Both the position numbers and the translations under genes were made by a program. A stretch of 64,000 bases of DNA. It comes from Streptomyces anulatus (lineage in GTDB: Bacteria > Actinomycetota > Actinomycetes > Streptomycetales > Streptomycetaceae). The notes beneath the pieces were generated by a model, which ran no database searches, was not told the DNA's origin, and saw only the letters and a list, made by a program, of their open reading frames with translations. The stretch lies in contig NZ_BMVK01000019.1 of the NCBI RefSeq assembly GCF_014650675.1, positions 122,699 to 186,698 on the forward strand, in the 5' to 3' direction. Below are positions 52,144 to 61,566 of this stretch, in pieces (position 1 is the first letter of the stretch; every line of letters starts with the position of its first letter).

Positions 52144-55100
52144 GTGCAGGGACGTTTCAAGAGGGATGGCAGCGCTCCGGCGGAACAGGAGCCGCGCGGC
52201 GGGACCGACCGCGGTTCCTCGCCCCAGCACGCCCAGAACCCCGGGCCGGCCGGTGCCGGCGACAACAGCGACCGCGCACAGCGCTCGGGCTCCACGACGA
52301 GCAGCGGCGCGGAGCCGAACACGCCCGCACAGCCGCGCGGCCCGGTCGACACGGGTTCGCGAATAGCTCTCCGTAACTGGCGCATCAGCACGCGACTGGT
52401 CTCGCTCCTCGCCCTCCCCGTGGTCGCCGCGACCAGCCTGGGCGGTCTGAGGATCAACGAGTCCATGAACGACAGCCAGCAGCTGGAGCACATGCAGCTG
52501 CTGACGAAGATGACCAAGCAGGCGACCTCGCTCGCCCAGGCGCTGCAGGTGGAGCGCGACCAGTCGGCCGGTCCGCTGTCGAACAAGTCCAAGCCCACCG
52601 ACTACAAGGTCACCGGGCCCCGGGACAAGACCGACCGGGCCAAGGACGCCTTCCTCGACGAGACCGACTCGATCGGTGACTCCGAGGGCGACGAGGCGCT
52701 CGACAGCATCCACGCGAGCATCTCGCAGATCGCCTCCCAGCTGGGCACCATCCGTACGATCCGCAAGACGGCGTACGAAGAGGGCGCACCGAGTCTCAAC
52801 ACGATCGACCAGTACAACCAGCTGATCACCTCGCTGCTGAGCCTCTCGCAGGACATGGCGCAGGCGACCAGCAACCCGGACATGATCAAGCGGACCCGGG
52901 CCCTGGCGGCGTTCTCCTCCGCCAAGGAGTACGCCTCGGTCCAGCGCGCGGTCATCGCCGCGGCGCTGCCGGGCGGTTCGGTGAAGGAGCCGCACCTCAA
53001 CCCGAACGACCGGCAGTTCGGCTCCAACGCGCTCGCCAAGGAGTCCCGGGCCCTCACCTCGTTCAAGACGATCTACGGGACGACCGGGGAGAGCGCCGAG
53101 GAGCTCATGGCTCCCCTGGACAACGGCAACCCGGAGATCAACGCCGGGAACATGTACGCCAAGCGGATCCTGGACACCACGAACGGGATCGAGGGCAAGC
53201 AGGTCCGGTCGTACCTGGACTGGTACGACCAGAGCACCATCAAGATCAAGGCCATGGAGACGATCGAGGCCACCCTCCTCAGCGACATGGAGGCCAAGGC
53301 CCGCGAGCTGCGCCAGGCCTCCCAGCGCGAGGCGATCGTCAACGGCGCGGTCATCCTCGTCGTGCTCGGCGTCTCGCTCGTCGGCGCCTTCGTGGTGGCC
53401 CGCTCCATGATCCGTTCGCTGCGGCGTCTGCAGGACACCGCCACCCGGGTCGCCCAGGACCGGCTGCCCGAGCTCGTCAAGCAGCTCTCCGAGACCGACC
53501 CGCAGGATGTCGACACCTCCGTCGAGTCGGTCGGCGTGCACTCCCGGGACGAGATCGGCCAGGTGGCCGCGGCCTTCGACGACGTGCACCGCGAGGCCGT
53601 CCGCCTCGCCGCCGAGCAGGCCCTCCTCCGGGGCAACGTCAACGCGATGTTCACCAACCTCTCGCGCCGCTCCCAGGGCCTCATCCAGCGCCAGCTCTCG
53701 CTCATCTCCGAGCTGGAGTCGCGCGAGGCCGACCCGGACCAGCTGTCCTCGCTCTTCAAGCTCGACCACCTCGCGACCCGTATGCGCCGTAACGGCGAGA
53801 ACCTCCTCGTCCTCGCGGGCGAGGAGCCGGGCCGCCGGTGGACCCGTCCCGTCCCGCTGGTCGACGTGCTCCGCGCCGCCGCCTCCGAGGTGGAGCAGTA
53901 CGAACGCATCGAGCTGTCCGCGGTGCCCGCCACCGAGGTCGCCGGCCGGGTCGTCAACGACCTCGTGCACCTGCTCGCCGAGCTGCTGGAGAACGCGACG
54001 TCGTTCTCCTCGCCGCAGACGAAGGTCAAGGTCACCGGTCACGCGCTGCCCGACGGACGGGTGCTCGTCGAGATCCACGACACCGGCATCGGCCTCTCCC
54101 CCGAGGACCTCGCCGCGATCAACGAGCGGCTCGCGCAGCCGCCCACCGTGGACGTCTCCGTCTCCCGCCGCATGGGTCTGTTCGTGGTCGGCCGGCTGTC
54201 GCTGCGTCACGGCATCCGGATCCAGCTGCGCCCCTCCGACTCCGGCGGTACGACCGCGCTGGTCATGCTGCCCGTCGACGTCGCGCACGGCGGCAAGCAG
54301 CCCCCGTCCAAGCAGGGCCCCGGGCAGCAGTCCGGCGCCCCGGGCGGTCTGCTCGCGGGCAACGGGAACGGCGCAGGCAACGGCCAGCGCGCGGGCCTGG
54401 GCGGCGGACCTGGCGGTCCGGGCGGTCCGGGCGCCAAGAGCCTCGGCGGTGGACCGGGCGGTCAGCGCGGCCAGGTCGGCGCGGGCGCGGGTCCCCGCGC
54501 GGCACTGCCGGCGCGCGACAGCGGAGCCGGCCGTCCGCAGGGCCCCCAGGGCGGCGGCCAGCCGAACAACGGCGGCCCGGGTCAGGACTTCCCGGGCCAG
54601 GACTTCCCGGGTCAGGGTCCGGCGCCCCAGCGCCAGGGCGGCGGCCTCTCCGGCGCCTTCGGCAACAGTGCCCGGCTCGGCGCCCGCGGCGCCCAGGGCG
54701 GCCCGCAGGGCGAGGCCCCGGGCCGCGGTGAAGCGACCAACCTGTTCGGGCACGCCGCTCCGCCCTCCTCCGGGCAGAACGGGCGCCCCGGGCAGTTCGC
54801 ACCGCAGAACCAGCAGGCCCCGTCCGGCTGGCAGAACCAGTCGAACCAGCAGAACCAGCAGCAGAACCAGCAGGGCCCCGGAGCCCAGCAGTCCCAGGGC
54901 GGTTTCCAGCAGTCCGGCGGCCCCGGCCGTCAGCTGCCGCCGCCCGGTGGACCGCGTGCCGAGCTGCCCGGGGGCAACCCGCAGCCGCAGCGGCCGGCGA
55001 GCACCAGCTGGGGCGCCGACACTCCGCGCGGTCACGAGGAGCACGACGCGACCGGGCAGTTCGCCCGTCCGGCGGGCCTCGGCCAGGACCAGTCGTTCAA

Positions 55101-55926
55101 CGCCCCGCTGAGCCAGCGGCCGTCGGACGACCGCCAGGGTCCCGGCGCGACCTCCGAGTTCGCCCGGCCCGACTTCTCGGCGCCGGGTGCTCCCCAGGAC
55201 CGGTCGTACCCGCAGAGCGCTCCGCAGGGCCAGGACCCGGCGAGCACCGCGCAGTTCGCCCGGCCCGACTTCGGTGTCCCGCCCCAGCTCCAGCAGGGCC
55301 AGGGCGACCAGCTCCCCGCACCGCGTCAGCGCGGCCAGGAGGATCTCGACTTCGGCGCTCCGCGTCCGTCCGCCTCCCCGGCGGGCGAGGCCCCGTACCG
55401 TCCGGCGCTGCCGCTCCAGCCCCAGCAGCCGGAGGCCCTGCCGCCGGCCGGTCCCGGGGACGGCCGCACGCCGCTGTACGACACCCTGGAGACGAACTGG
55501 TTCCACGGTCCGGGCCAGGGCGGCCAGCAGCCGCCCGCCGAACCGCAGGCGCCGGCCGCTCCGGAGTCCTCCGGTGTGCCGGTCCCGCCCATGCCTCAGC
55601 GTGGTGCGGCCGACCCCTCGGTCACCAGCTCGTGGCGGGCCTCGCCCAACGACGAACTCGTACGCCAGGCCGAACGGGTCAAGAAGCCCGCCGCCGGCGG
55701 GGTCACCACTTCCGGGCTGCCCCGCCGTGTTCCCCGCGCCAATTTGGTTCCGGGGACCGCGCAGCAGCAGAATCACCAGTCCGGACCACAGGTTTCGCGC
55801 GCGCCCGATGACGTGCGCGGTCGTCTGACCAATCTCCGCCGGGGCATCCAGCAGGGTCGGCAGGCCAACAACGGCCCGCAGACCGGCAGTATCCATCTCG
55901 GCCCCACTCACCAGCAGGAGCGTTAG
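52144..55926 (+). CDS. cvnA1: Conservon sensor-kinase-like protein CvnA (first set)
   Basis: 1260 residues. Membrane segment 1 (about 84-101), a large extracytoplasmic NIT-type domain (nitrate/nitrite-sensing fold; NDSQQLEHMQLLTKMTKQAT), membrane segment 2 (about 396-418), HAMP (SLRRLQDTATRVAQDRLPEL), a coiled region with LDHLATRMRRNGENLLVLAG, and an HATPase domain (N-box HLLAELLENATSFS about 609-622, DTGIGL, MGLFVVGRL). The last 540 residues are Gln/Pro/Gly-rich. It lacks a typical phospho-acceptor H-box, so it may not phosphorylate. Conservon proteins A-D are known to form a membrane complex. GTG 52144. Confidence 0.92.
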   Translation: MQGRFKRDGSAPAEQEPRGGTDRGSSPQHAQNPGPAGAGDNSDRAQRSGSTTSSGAEPNTPAQPRGPVDTGSRIALRNWRISTRLVSLLALPVVAATSLGGLRINESMNDSQQLEHMQLLTKMTKQATSLAQALQVERDQSAGPLSNKSKPTDYKVTGPRDKTDRAKDAFLDETDSIGDSEGDEALDSIHASISQIASQLGTIRTIRKTAYEEGAPSLNTIDQYNQLITSLLSLSQDMAQATSNPDMIKRTRALAAFSSAKEYASVQRAVIAAALPGGSVKEPHLNPNDRQFGSNALAKESRALTSFKTIYGTTGESAEELMAPLDNGNPEINAGNMYAKRILDTTNGIEGKQVRSYLDWYDQSTIKIKAMETIEATLLSDMEAKARELRQASQREAIVNGAVILVVLGVSLVGAFVVARSMIRSLRRLQDTATRVAQDRLPELVKQLSETDPQDVDTSVESVGVHSRDEIGQVAAAFDDVHREAVRLAAEQALLRGNVNAMFTNLSRRSQGLIQRQLSLISELESREADPDQLSSLFKLDHLATRMRRNGENLLVLAGEEPGRRWTRPVPLVDVLRAAASEVEQYERIELSAVPATEVAGRVVNDLVHLLAELLENATSFSSPQTKVKVTGHALPDGRVLVEIHDTGIGLSPEDLAAINERLAQPPTVDVSVSRRMGLFVVGRLSLRHGIRIQLRPSDSGGTTALVMLPVDVAHGGKQPPSKQGPGQQSGAPGGLLAGNGNGAGNGQRAGLGGGPGGPGGPGAKSLGGGPGGQRGQVGAGAGPRAALPARDSGAGRPQGPQGGGQPNNGGPGQDFPGQDFPGQGPAPQRQGGGLSGAFGNSARLGARGAQGGPQGEAPGRGEATNLFGHAAPPSSGQNGRPGQFAPQNQQAPSGWQNQSNQQNQQQNQQGPGAQQSQGGFQQSGGPGRQLPPPGGPRAELPGGNPQPQRPASTSWGADTPRGHEEHDATGQFARPAGLGQDQSFNAPLSQRPSDDRQGPGATSEFARPDFSAPGAPQDRSYPQSAPQGQDPASTAQFARPDFGVPPQLQQGQGDQLPAPRQRGQEDLDFGAPRPSASPAGEAPYRPALPLQPQQPEALPPAGPGDGRTPLYDTLETNWFHGPGQGGQQPPAEPQAPAAPESSGVPVPPMPQRGAADPSVTSSWRASPNDELVRQAERVKKPAAGGVTTSGLPRRVPRANLVPGTAQQQNHQSGPQVSRAPDDVRGRLTNLRRGIQQGRQANNGPQTGSIHLGPTHQQER

Positions 55927-56349
55927 TTGAGCCCCATGAGTCAGGCCGCGCAGAATCTGAACTGGCTGATCACCAACTTCGTGGACAACACCCCAGGGGT
56001 GTCCCACACGGTGGTGGTCTCCGCGGATGGCCTGCTGCTGGCGATGTCCGAAGGATTCCCGCGCGACCGCGCCGACCAGCTCGCCGCCGTCGCGTCCGGC
56101 CTCACCTCGCTGACCGCGGGTGCGTCCCGGATCTTCGAGGGCGGTGCCGTCAGTCAGACGGTTGTGGAGATGGAACGGGGGTTCCTCTTCCTCATGTCCA
56201 TCTCCGACGGTTCGTCACTGGCCGTTCTGGCCCACCCGGACGCCGACATCGGTCTGGTCGGGTACGAAATGGCCCTCCTGGTCGACCGTGCGGGCACCGT
56301 CCTCACGCCCGACCTCCGCGCCGAACTCCAAGGAAGTCTGCTCCACTAG
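55927..56349 (+). CDS. cvnB1: Conservon roadblock/LC7 protein CvnB (first set)
   Basis: 140 residues if started at TTG 55927 (AGGAG 5 bases before); ATG 55936 gives 137. Roadblock/LC7 fold: VDNTPGVSHTVVVSADGLLL, FEGGAVSQTVVEMERGFLFL, LLVDRAGTVLTPDLRAEL. By analogy with MglB it should act on the small GTPase CvnD as regulator. Starts immediately after the cvnA1 stop. Confidence 0.92.
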   Translation: MSPMSQAAQNLNWLITNFVDNTPGVSHTVVVSADGLLLAMSEGFPRDRADQLAAVASGLTSLTAGASRIFEGGAVSQTVVEMERGFLFLMSISDGSSLAVLAHPDADIGLVGYEMALLVDRAGTVLTPDLRAELQGSLLH

Positions 56350-56484
56350 GCGGCCATCCAGCGGATTCACGACACGATCCCCCCAGGTAATGCCCACAAC
56401 CCTCACCCGTCAGGCCGCTTTAGTCCCCTCACCGGCCCCTTGCAGACGGCAAGCCGAGAACCTGCTGTCACGCCCGGAGGATTC

Positions 56485-56892
56485 ATGACCCCGCCACCCG
56501 CCTCACCCGATCCGTACGGCGCACTGCACCACGCGTCGTACGACGGGGAAGGCGACCAGCCGCTGGTTCGTCCTTATGCCATGACCGGCGGCCGGACCCG
56601 GCCGCGCTACCAGCTCGCGATAGAGGCACTGGTCAGCACGACGGCAGACCCCGCGCATCTGGGGACCCTGCTCCCCGAGCACCAGCGGATCTGCCACCTC
56701 TGCCGTGAGGTCAAGTCGGTGGCGGAGGTGTCGGCGCTGCTGTCGATGCCGCTCGGCGTCGCCCGGATCCTGGTGGCGGACCTGGCGGAAGCCGGCATGG
56801 TGGCCATCCACCAGCCGGGCAATGGAGAGGCCGGCGGCGCGCCGGATGTGACACTGCTCGAAAGGGTGCTCAGTGGACTTCGCAAGCTCTAG
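56485..56892 (+). CDS. cvnC1: Conservon DUF742 protein CvnC (first set)
   Basis: 135 residues with the DUF742 core: LVRPYAMTGGRTRPRYQLAI, LLPEHQRICHLCREVKSVAE, LSMPLGVARILVADLAEAGM (winged-helix-like) and VTLLERVLSGLRKL. ATG 56485 follows CGGAGGATT. It ends 20 bp inside cvnD1, so the two are coupled. Function of DUF742 is not known beyond conservon complexes. Confidence 0.9.
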   Translation: MTPPPASPDPYGALHHASYDGEGDQPLVRPYAMTGGRTRPRYQLAIEALVSTTADPAHLGTLLPEHQRICHLCREVKSVAEVSALLSMPLGVARILVADLAEAGMVAIHQPGNGEAGGAPDVTLLERVLSGLRKL

Positions 56893-57454
56893 CGGCGGCA
56901 CGGGCCGCGCCACTACCTCGGCGAAGATCGTGGTGGCGGGCGGTTTCGGCGTGGGTAAGACCACGTTTGTCGGTGCCGTTTCGGAGATCAATCCGCTGCG
57001 CACCGAAGCCGTGATGACGTCCGCCTCGGCGGGCATCGACGACCTGACCCACACCGGGGACAAGACCACCACGACGGTGGCCATGGACTTCGGACGCATC
57101 ACCCTGGACCAGGACCTGATCCTGTACCTCTTCGGTACACCGGGCCAGGACCGCTTCTGGTTCATGTGGGACGACCTGGTCCGCGGCGCGATCGGCGCCG
57201 TCGTCCTCGTCGACACCCGCCGCCTCGCCGACTGCTTCCCCGCCGTCGACTACTTCGAGAACAGCGGGCTCCCCTTCGTCATCGCCCTCAACGGCTTCGA
57301 CGGACACCAGCCCTACACCCCCGACGAGGTACGCGAAGCACTCCAGATCGGGCCCGACGCACCCATCATCACGACGGACGCCCGCCACCGCGCGGACGCC
57401 AAGAGCGGCCTGATCACCCTGGTCGAGCACGCATTGATGGCACGCCTGAAGTAG
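56873..57454 (+). CDS. cvnD1: Conservon small GTPase CvnD (first set)
   Basis: 193-residue Ras-like/MglA-type GTPase. G1 GGFGVGKT (23-30), switch II FGTPGQDRF (87-95). The usual NKxD base motif reads NGFD (140-143). GTG start overlaps cvnC1. Almost identical (188 of 193 residues) to the second copy at 62201. Confidence 0.93.
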   Translation: MDFASSSGGTGRATTSAKIVVAGGFGVGKTTFVGAVSEINPLRTEAVMTSASAGIDDLTHTGDKTTTTVAMDFGRITLDQDLILYLFGTPGQDRFWFMWDDLVRGAIGAVVLVDTRRLADCFPAVDYFENSGLPFVIALNGFDGHQPYTPDEVREALQIGPDAPIITTDARHRADAKSGLITLVEHALMARLK

Positions 57455-57507
57455 TTCTTCCACCAGGCGTAAGTCGATATCGGCATACGGAAGTTGCAGT
57501 AGTCACG

Positions 57508-57545
57508 CGGGGGCGGCCTGTGTCGTTTGACACGATCCGCCCCCG
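57508..57545 (+). terminator. Hairpin after cvnD1
   Basis: Stem CGGGGGCGG (57508-57516) with CCGCCCCCG (57537-57545) and an inner TGTC-GTTT-GACA stem. No T-run. Confidence 0.6.
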
Positions 57546-57621
57546 TGTTCATAACGTTTCGACAGAGAATTGACTCCACGCCGCCACCCGACGCAGCCAT
57601 CCGGTGCCACTGCGCTCACAT

Positions 57622-57645
57622 GAGCCCCGCCTTTTGACGGGGCTC
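57622..57645 (+). terminator. Second hairpin after cvnD1
   Basis: Stem GAGCCCCG (57622-57629) with CGGGGCTC (57638-57645), followed by GCTCTTTAT. A better terminator than the first hairpin. Confidence 0.75.
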
Positions 57646-57815
57646 GCTCTTTATGCCCGTTTTATCTGAGGTCTGGGCCACTCGGAATCGCCGATTCCGA
57701 CTGTTTGGAACGGGGCCCATCCCCGTGCTGCAATTCGACGAACTCCCCAGTAGTACGGCCCTGAACGAATAATCCGGCACAGCGTAGGTGCCGACGCCGA
57801 GAGGTTGTTGGTCGA

Positions 57816-60800
57816 GTGAGGCGAAGCAACGAGGGCTCCGCGGCGCAGCCCGAGCGGGGCAACTTCACCCCGCCGTCGCGCGCTGTGGCGTCCCCTGCGA
57901 ATGTGCCCGGCACGGAGCCCGGCGGTGGTGGCAGCACCAGCCGGATGTCCCCGCGCAACTGGCGGGTGGCCACCCGGCTGAACGCGATCCTCCTGATCCC
58001 GGTGCTGGTCGGCCTCGTCATGGGCGGCTTCCAGGTGAAAGGTTCCATCGACACCTGGAGCCAGGCGCAGGAGGCCGAGAAGATCGCGGTCGTCGTGCGC
58101 GCCGCGTCCGACTACGGGCAGGCGCTGCTGAACGAGCGGGACCTCACCGCCGAGCCGCTGCTCTCGGGCGACCGTGACGCCGATGTGGTCGAGCAGACCC
58201 GGGCCACCACGGACGAGGCGGCGCGGAAGTTCGACGCAGCGGTGAAGGACATGCCCGCGAAGCCGGGCCTGGAGCGCCGTCTGAAGCTCTTCAAGGGCGA
58301 GGAGCCCAAGCTTCCCGAGCTGCGCAAGGCCGCCTACTCGCAGGCCCTGGACCCGGTGAAGACCGAAGAGGGCTACACCCAGGTCCAGCACTCGCTGATG
58401 GAGTTCTCCAACGAGCTGGGCCTCGGTACGGGCAACATCACCAGTTACGGCCGTACGGTCTACGCGATCGAGCTGTCCAAGGCTGCAGAATCGCTTCAGC
58501 GCTCGATCGGCATGCACCTTCTGGTGCGCCCGAGCAAGAAGCCGGGGACGTACAACGACCAGGTCAAGGCCTTCGGCTCGTACAACTACCTGGAGCAGAT
58601 CGCCCTCGGCGAGTTCAACTCCGGCGGCACCCAGGCCGACGTCGACCGCCTCAAGCAGGTCATGGCCGGCAAGGCCGCCGAGGGCTCCAAGCAGCTCAAG
58701 GCGGCCAAGGAGCAGGCCGAGGCCGCGGGCAAGCCCTTCGTGGCCCCGCCGAGCATCGACGGCTCGGTCTTCGACGGCATGGCCCAGCAGATCGGCCAGG
58801 GGCAGGACCCCAAGGACCTGGCGGCCAAGGGCATCACGCCGGCGACCTGGATGGCGGCGGCGACCGCGAAGTTCGAGGGGTACGCCACCGTCGAGGACGA
58901 GCTGGTCACCAAGGCGGTGGACGAGGCCGCGAGCATCTCCTCCGACGCCAAGACCGACGCCATCGTCAACGGCCTCATCGTCGTCATCGCGCTGCTGGCC
59001 GCCTTCGTCCTGGCCGGGCTCATGGCCCGCCAGATGAGCCGTTCCATGCGCCAGCTGCGTACCGCCGCCTTCTCCATCGCCGAGCAGCGGCTGCCCTCCC
59101 TCGTCGACCAGCTCTCGCGCACCGACCCGGGCCGGGTCGACACCCGGGTGCAGCCGATCCCGATCACCACGCAGGACGAGATCGGCGAGGTCGCCCGCGC
59201 CTTCGACCAGGTGCACCGCGAGGCCGTCCGGCTCGCCGCCGAGCAGGCCATGCTGCGGGGCAACGTCAACGCGATCTTCACGAACCTCTCGCGCCGCAAC
59301 CAGTCGCTCATCGAGGGCCAGCTGACCCTCATCACCGACCTGGAGAACAACGAGGCCGACCCGGACCAGCTGGAGAGCCTCTTCAAGCTGGACCACCTGG
59401 CCACCCGTATGCGCCGCAACGGCGAGAACCTCCTCGTCCTCGCGGGCGAGGAGCCCGGCCGCCGCTGGAACCAGCCGGTTCCGCTGGTGGACGTCCTGCG
59501 GGCCGCCTCCTCCGAGGTGGAGTCCTACGAGCGCATCCAGCTGACCGGTGTGCCGGAGAGCGAGATCCACGGCCAGGCCGTCACCGACCTCGTGCACCTG
59601 CTGGCCGAGCTGCTGGAGAACGCCACCACGTTCTCCTCGCCGCAGACCAAGGTCAGGGTCACCGCGACCCGGCTGCCCGACGGCCGGGTGATGGTCGAGA
59701 TCCACGACAAGGGCATCGGCCTCACCGCCGAGGACTTCGCCGACATCAACCACAAGCTGGCCAACCCGCCGACCGTGGACGCCGCGGTGTCGCAGCGCAT
59801 GGGCCTGTTCGTGGTCGGCCGGCTGGCCGACCGGCACGGGATCCGGGTCCAGCTGCGCCCCTCGGGCGAGCAGGCCGGGACCACCTCGCTGGTCATGCTG
59901 CCGGACGCCATCACCCACGGTGGCGGTGGCGAACCGGGCTCCGGCCAGGACGACTTCACGGTCTCCTCGATCATCCCCGAGCAGCAGCAGGCCTTCGAGC
60001 CGGCGCCGCAGCAGGCCCCGATGCGTACGGCGGCGGAGCTCGGCTTCGACGACTCGCGCTACGAGGCCCCGGACCCGTCACAGCTGGACCCGGTCGGGCG
60101 CTCGCTGATGCGCGAGGAGCGCAGGGCGGCCCTGGAGGCCCAGACGGGCACGGGCGGCCCGTTCGGGGACAACTCCCAGCAGCAGCAGGGCTACGCGCCG
60201 GACGCGTACGCGGGCGACCCGTACGGCGGGCAGCAGCAACAGGGTTACGCCGACGAGCGCTACGGCCAGGACCAGTACGGCCAGCAGCAGGCGCAGCAGC
60301 AGTACCAGGGGACGTACGAGCAGCAGCAGTACGGCGTCGAGGACGGTTACGCGCCCCAGCGTGATCAGCAGGCGCAGCAGCACCCGGGAGACGGTTATCC
60401 GGAATCGGCATATGCCGATCAGCATGCCCAGCAGGGTCAGTACGCCGACCCGTACGCGGCTTCGCCGGACCCGTCGCACCAGGATGATTGGCCTGTTCAG
60501 AGCGGTTCCCGACACGCTTATGAGCCGATTGCTCCTGCCGAATCGGAATCTGTTCCGAGCACGCCCGCAGAGCCTTCGGAGCGCGTAGGCTTCGACCGTC
60601 CGGGGCCCACCCCGAACGTCGGCCACGAGCTGACCGAAGCCGGTCTGCCGCGCCGCGGTGGTCAGCAGCACTGGCAGCCCGGTCCCGGCGGTCGCGGCAA
60701 CGACCAGCCCGATCCGACCCCGGGGCCTCAGCCGCAGCAGGAACAGCGGCAGGACCCGCAGACGGACGAGGACGGCTCCGACGACTGGCGCTCGACGAAC

Positions 60801-61052
60801 GACGAGCGCTGGGAGCGGGCCGAGAAGCTCCGTGAGCCGAAGGCGGGCGGAATCACCCCCTCCGGCCTCCCCCGGCGCGTGCCCAAGGCCAATTTGGTCG
60901 AGGGTACGGCGGAGCAGACCCAGCAGGGCGGCCCACAGGTCTCCCGCGCGCCCGAGGACGTCCGCGGCAGGTTGAGCAACCTGCGGCGGGGGATCCAGCG
61001 GGGACGCAGCGAGGGTTCGGACACCAGTACCACCTACAACCAGGAGCGTTAG
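57816..61052 (+). CDS. cvnA2: Conservon sensor-kinase-like protein CvnA (second set)
   Basis: 1078 residues, same layout as CvnA1: membrane segment 1 (about 55-72), NIT-type sensing domain (QEAEKIAVVVRAASDYGQAL), membrane segment 2 (about 383-403), HAMP, LDHLATRMRRNGENLLVLAG, HATPase (N-box HLLAELLENATTFS about 593-606, DKGIGL, MGLFVVGRL). The C-terminal 370 residues differ from CvnA1: they are Tyr/Gln-rich (QQQQGYADERYGQDQY-type). Both tails end with the similar LPRRVPKANLVEGT and VRGRLSNLRRGIQRGR. GTG 57816. Confidence 0.92.
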   Translation: MRRSNEGSAAQPERGNFTPPSRAVASPANVPGTEPGGGGSTSRMSPRNWRVATRLNAILLIPVLVGLVMGGFQVKGSIDTWSQAQEAEKIAVVVRAASDYGQALLNERDLTAEPLLSGDRDADVVEQTRATTDEAARKFDAAVKDMPAKPGLERRLKLFKGEEPKLPELRKAAYSQALDPVKTEEGYTQVQHSLMEFSNELGLGTGNITSYGRTVYAIELSKAAESLQRSIGMHLLVRPSKKPGTYNDQVKAFGSYNYLEQIALGEFNSGGTQADVDRLKQVMAGKAAEGSKQLKAAKEQAEAAGKPFVAPPSIDGSVFDGMAQQIGQGQDPKDLAAKGITPATWMAAATAKFEGYATVEDELVTKAVDEAASISSDAKTDAIVNGLIVVIALLAAFVLAGLMARQMSRSMRQLRTAAFSIAEQRLPSLVDQLSRTDPGRVDTRVQPIPITTQDEIGEVARAFDQVHREAVRLAAEQAMLRGNVNAIFTNLSRRNQSLIEGQLTLITDLENNEADPDQLESLFKLDHLATRMRRNGENLLVLAGEEPGRRWNQPVPLVDVLRAASSEVESYERIQLTGVPESEIHGQAVTDLVHLLAELLENATTFSSPQTKVRVTATRLPDGRVMVEIHDKGIGLTAEDFADINHKLANPPTVDAAVSQRMGLFVVGRLADRHGIRVQLRPSGEQAGTTSLVMLPDAITHGGGGEPGSGQDDFTVSSIIPEQQQAFEPAPQQAPMRTAAELGFDDSRYEAPDPSQLDPVGRSLMREERRAALEAQTGTGGPFGDNSQQQQGYAPDAYAGDPYGGQQQQGYADERYGQDQYGQQQAQQQYQGTYEQQQYGVEDGYAPQRDQQAQQHPGDGYPESAYADQHAQQGQYADPYAASPDPSHQDDWPVQSGSRHAYEPIAPAESESVPSTPAEPSERVGFDRPGPTPNVGHELTEAGLPRRGGQQHWQPGPGGRGNDQPDPTPGPQPQQEQRQDPQTDEDGSDDWRSTNDERWERAEKLREPKAGGITPSGLPRRVPKANLVEGTAEQTQQGGPQVSRAPEDVRGRLSNLRRGIQRGRSEGSDTSTTYNQER

Positions 61053-61053
61053 T

Positions 61054-61476
61054 GTGAGCCCGATGAGCCAGGCGGCGCAGAATCTCAACTGGTTGATCAC
61101 CAATTTCGTGGACAACACCCCCGGGGTGTCGCACACGGTGGTGGTCTCCGCCGACGGACTCCTGCTGGCGATGTCCGAGGGTTTCCCGCGCGACCGCGCC
61201 GACCAGCTGGCGGCCGTCGCCTCCGGTCTGACGTCGCTGACCGCGGGCGCCTCGCGGATCTTCGAGGGCGGCGCCGTGAATCAGACCGTTGTGGAGATGG
61301 AGCGTGGATTCCTCTTCATCATGTCCATTTCCGACGGATCGTCACTCGCCGTTCTGGCCCACCCGGACGCCGATATCGGTCTGGTTGGGTACGAAATGGC
61401 CCTTCTGGTGGACCGCGCGGGCAGTGTCCTGACTCCGGACCTCCGCGCCGAACTTCAGGGAAGTCTTCTTAACTAG
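61054..61476 (+). CDS. cvnB2: Conservon roadblock/LC7 protein CvnB (second set)
   Basis: 140 residues from GTG 61054 (CAGGAG 7 bases before); ATG 61063 is an alternative. Very close to CvnB1 in protein, with V/N, L/I and T/S changes (AVNQTVVEMERGFLFI, DRAGSVLTPD, last residue N). The DNA has many silent differences from cvnB1, unlike cvnD. Starts 1 bp after the cvnA2 stop. Confidence 0.92.
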   Translation: MSPMSQAAQNLNWLITNFVDNTPGVSHTVVVSADGLLLAMSEGFPRDRADQLAAVASGLTSLTAGASRIFEGGAVNQTVVEMERGFLFIMSISDGSSLAVLAHPDADIGLVGYEMALLVDRAGSVLTPDLRAELQGSLLN

Positions 61477-61566
61477 TAGGCAGACAGTGCGTTTCTCGCC
61501 ATCGCGCCATAAAGTGCGGTGGCGCGGCCCCACGGGGATCGGTGACCGGCAGTCGGAGGAGGAAAC

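Larger units (their letters stand above)
57455..57815 (+). other. 361-bp gap between the two conservons
   Basis: Holds two hairpins (57508-57545 and 57622-57645) and, from about 57660, the promoter region of cvnA2. No credible gene. Confidence 0.5.

Noticed and set aside
52141..56007. 1288-codon minus-strand open frame opposite cvnA1
   Set aside because: Antisense shadow; cvnA1 has conserved HAMP and HATPase motifs and operon context, the shadow has none.
57651..59918. 755-codon minus-strand open frame opposite cvnA2
   Set aside because: Same type of shadow, low-complexity product without homology features.
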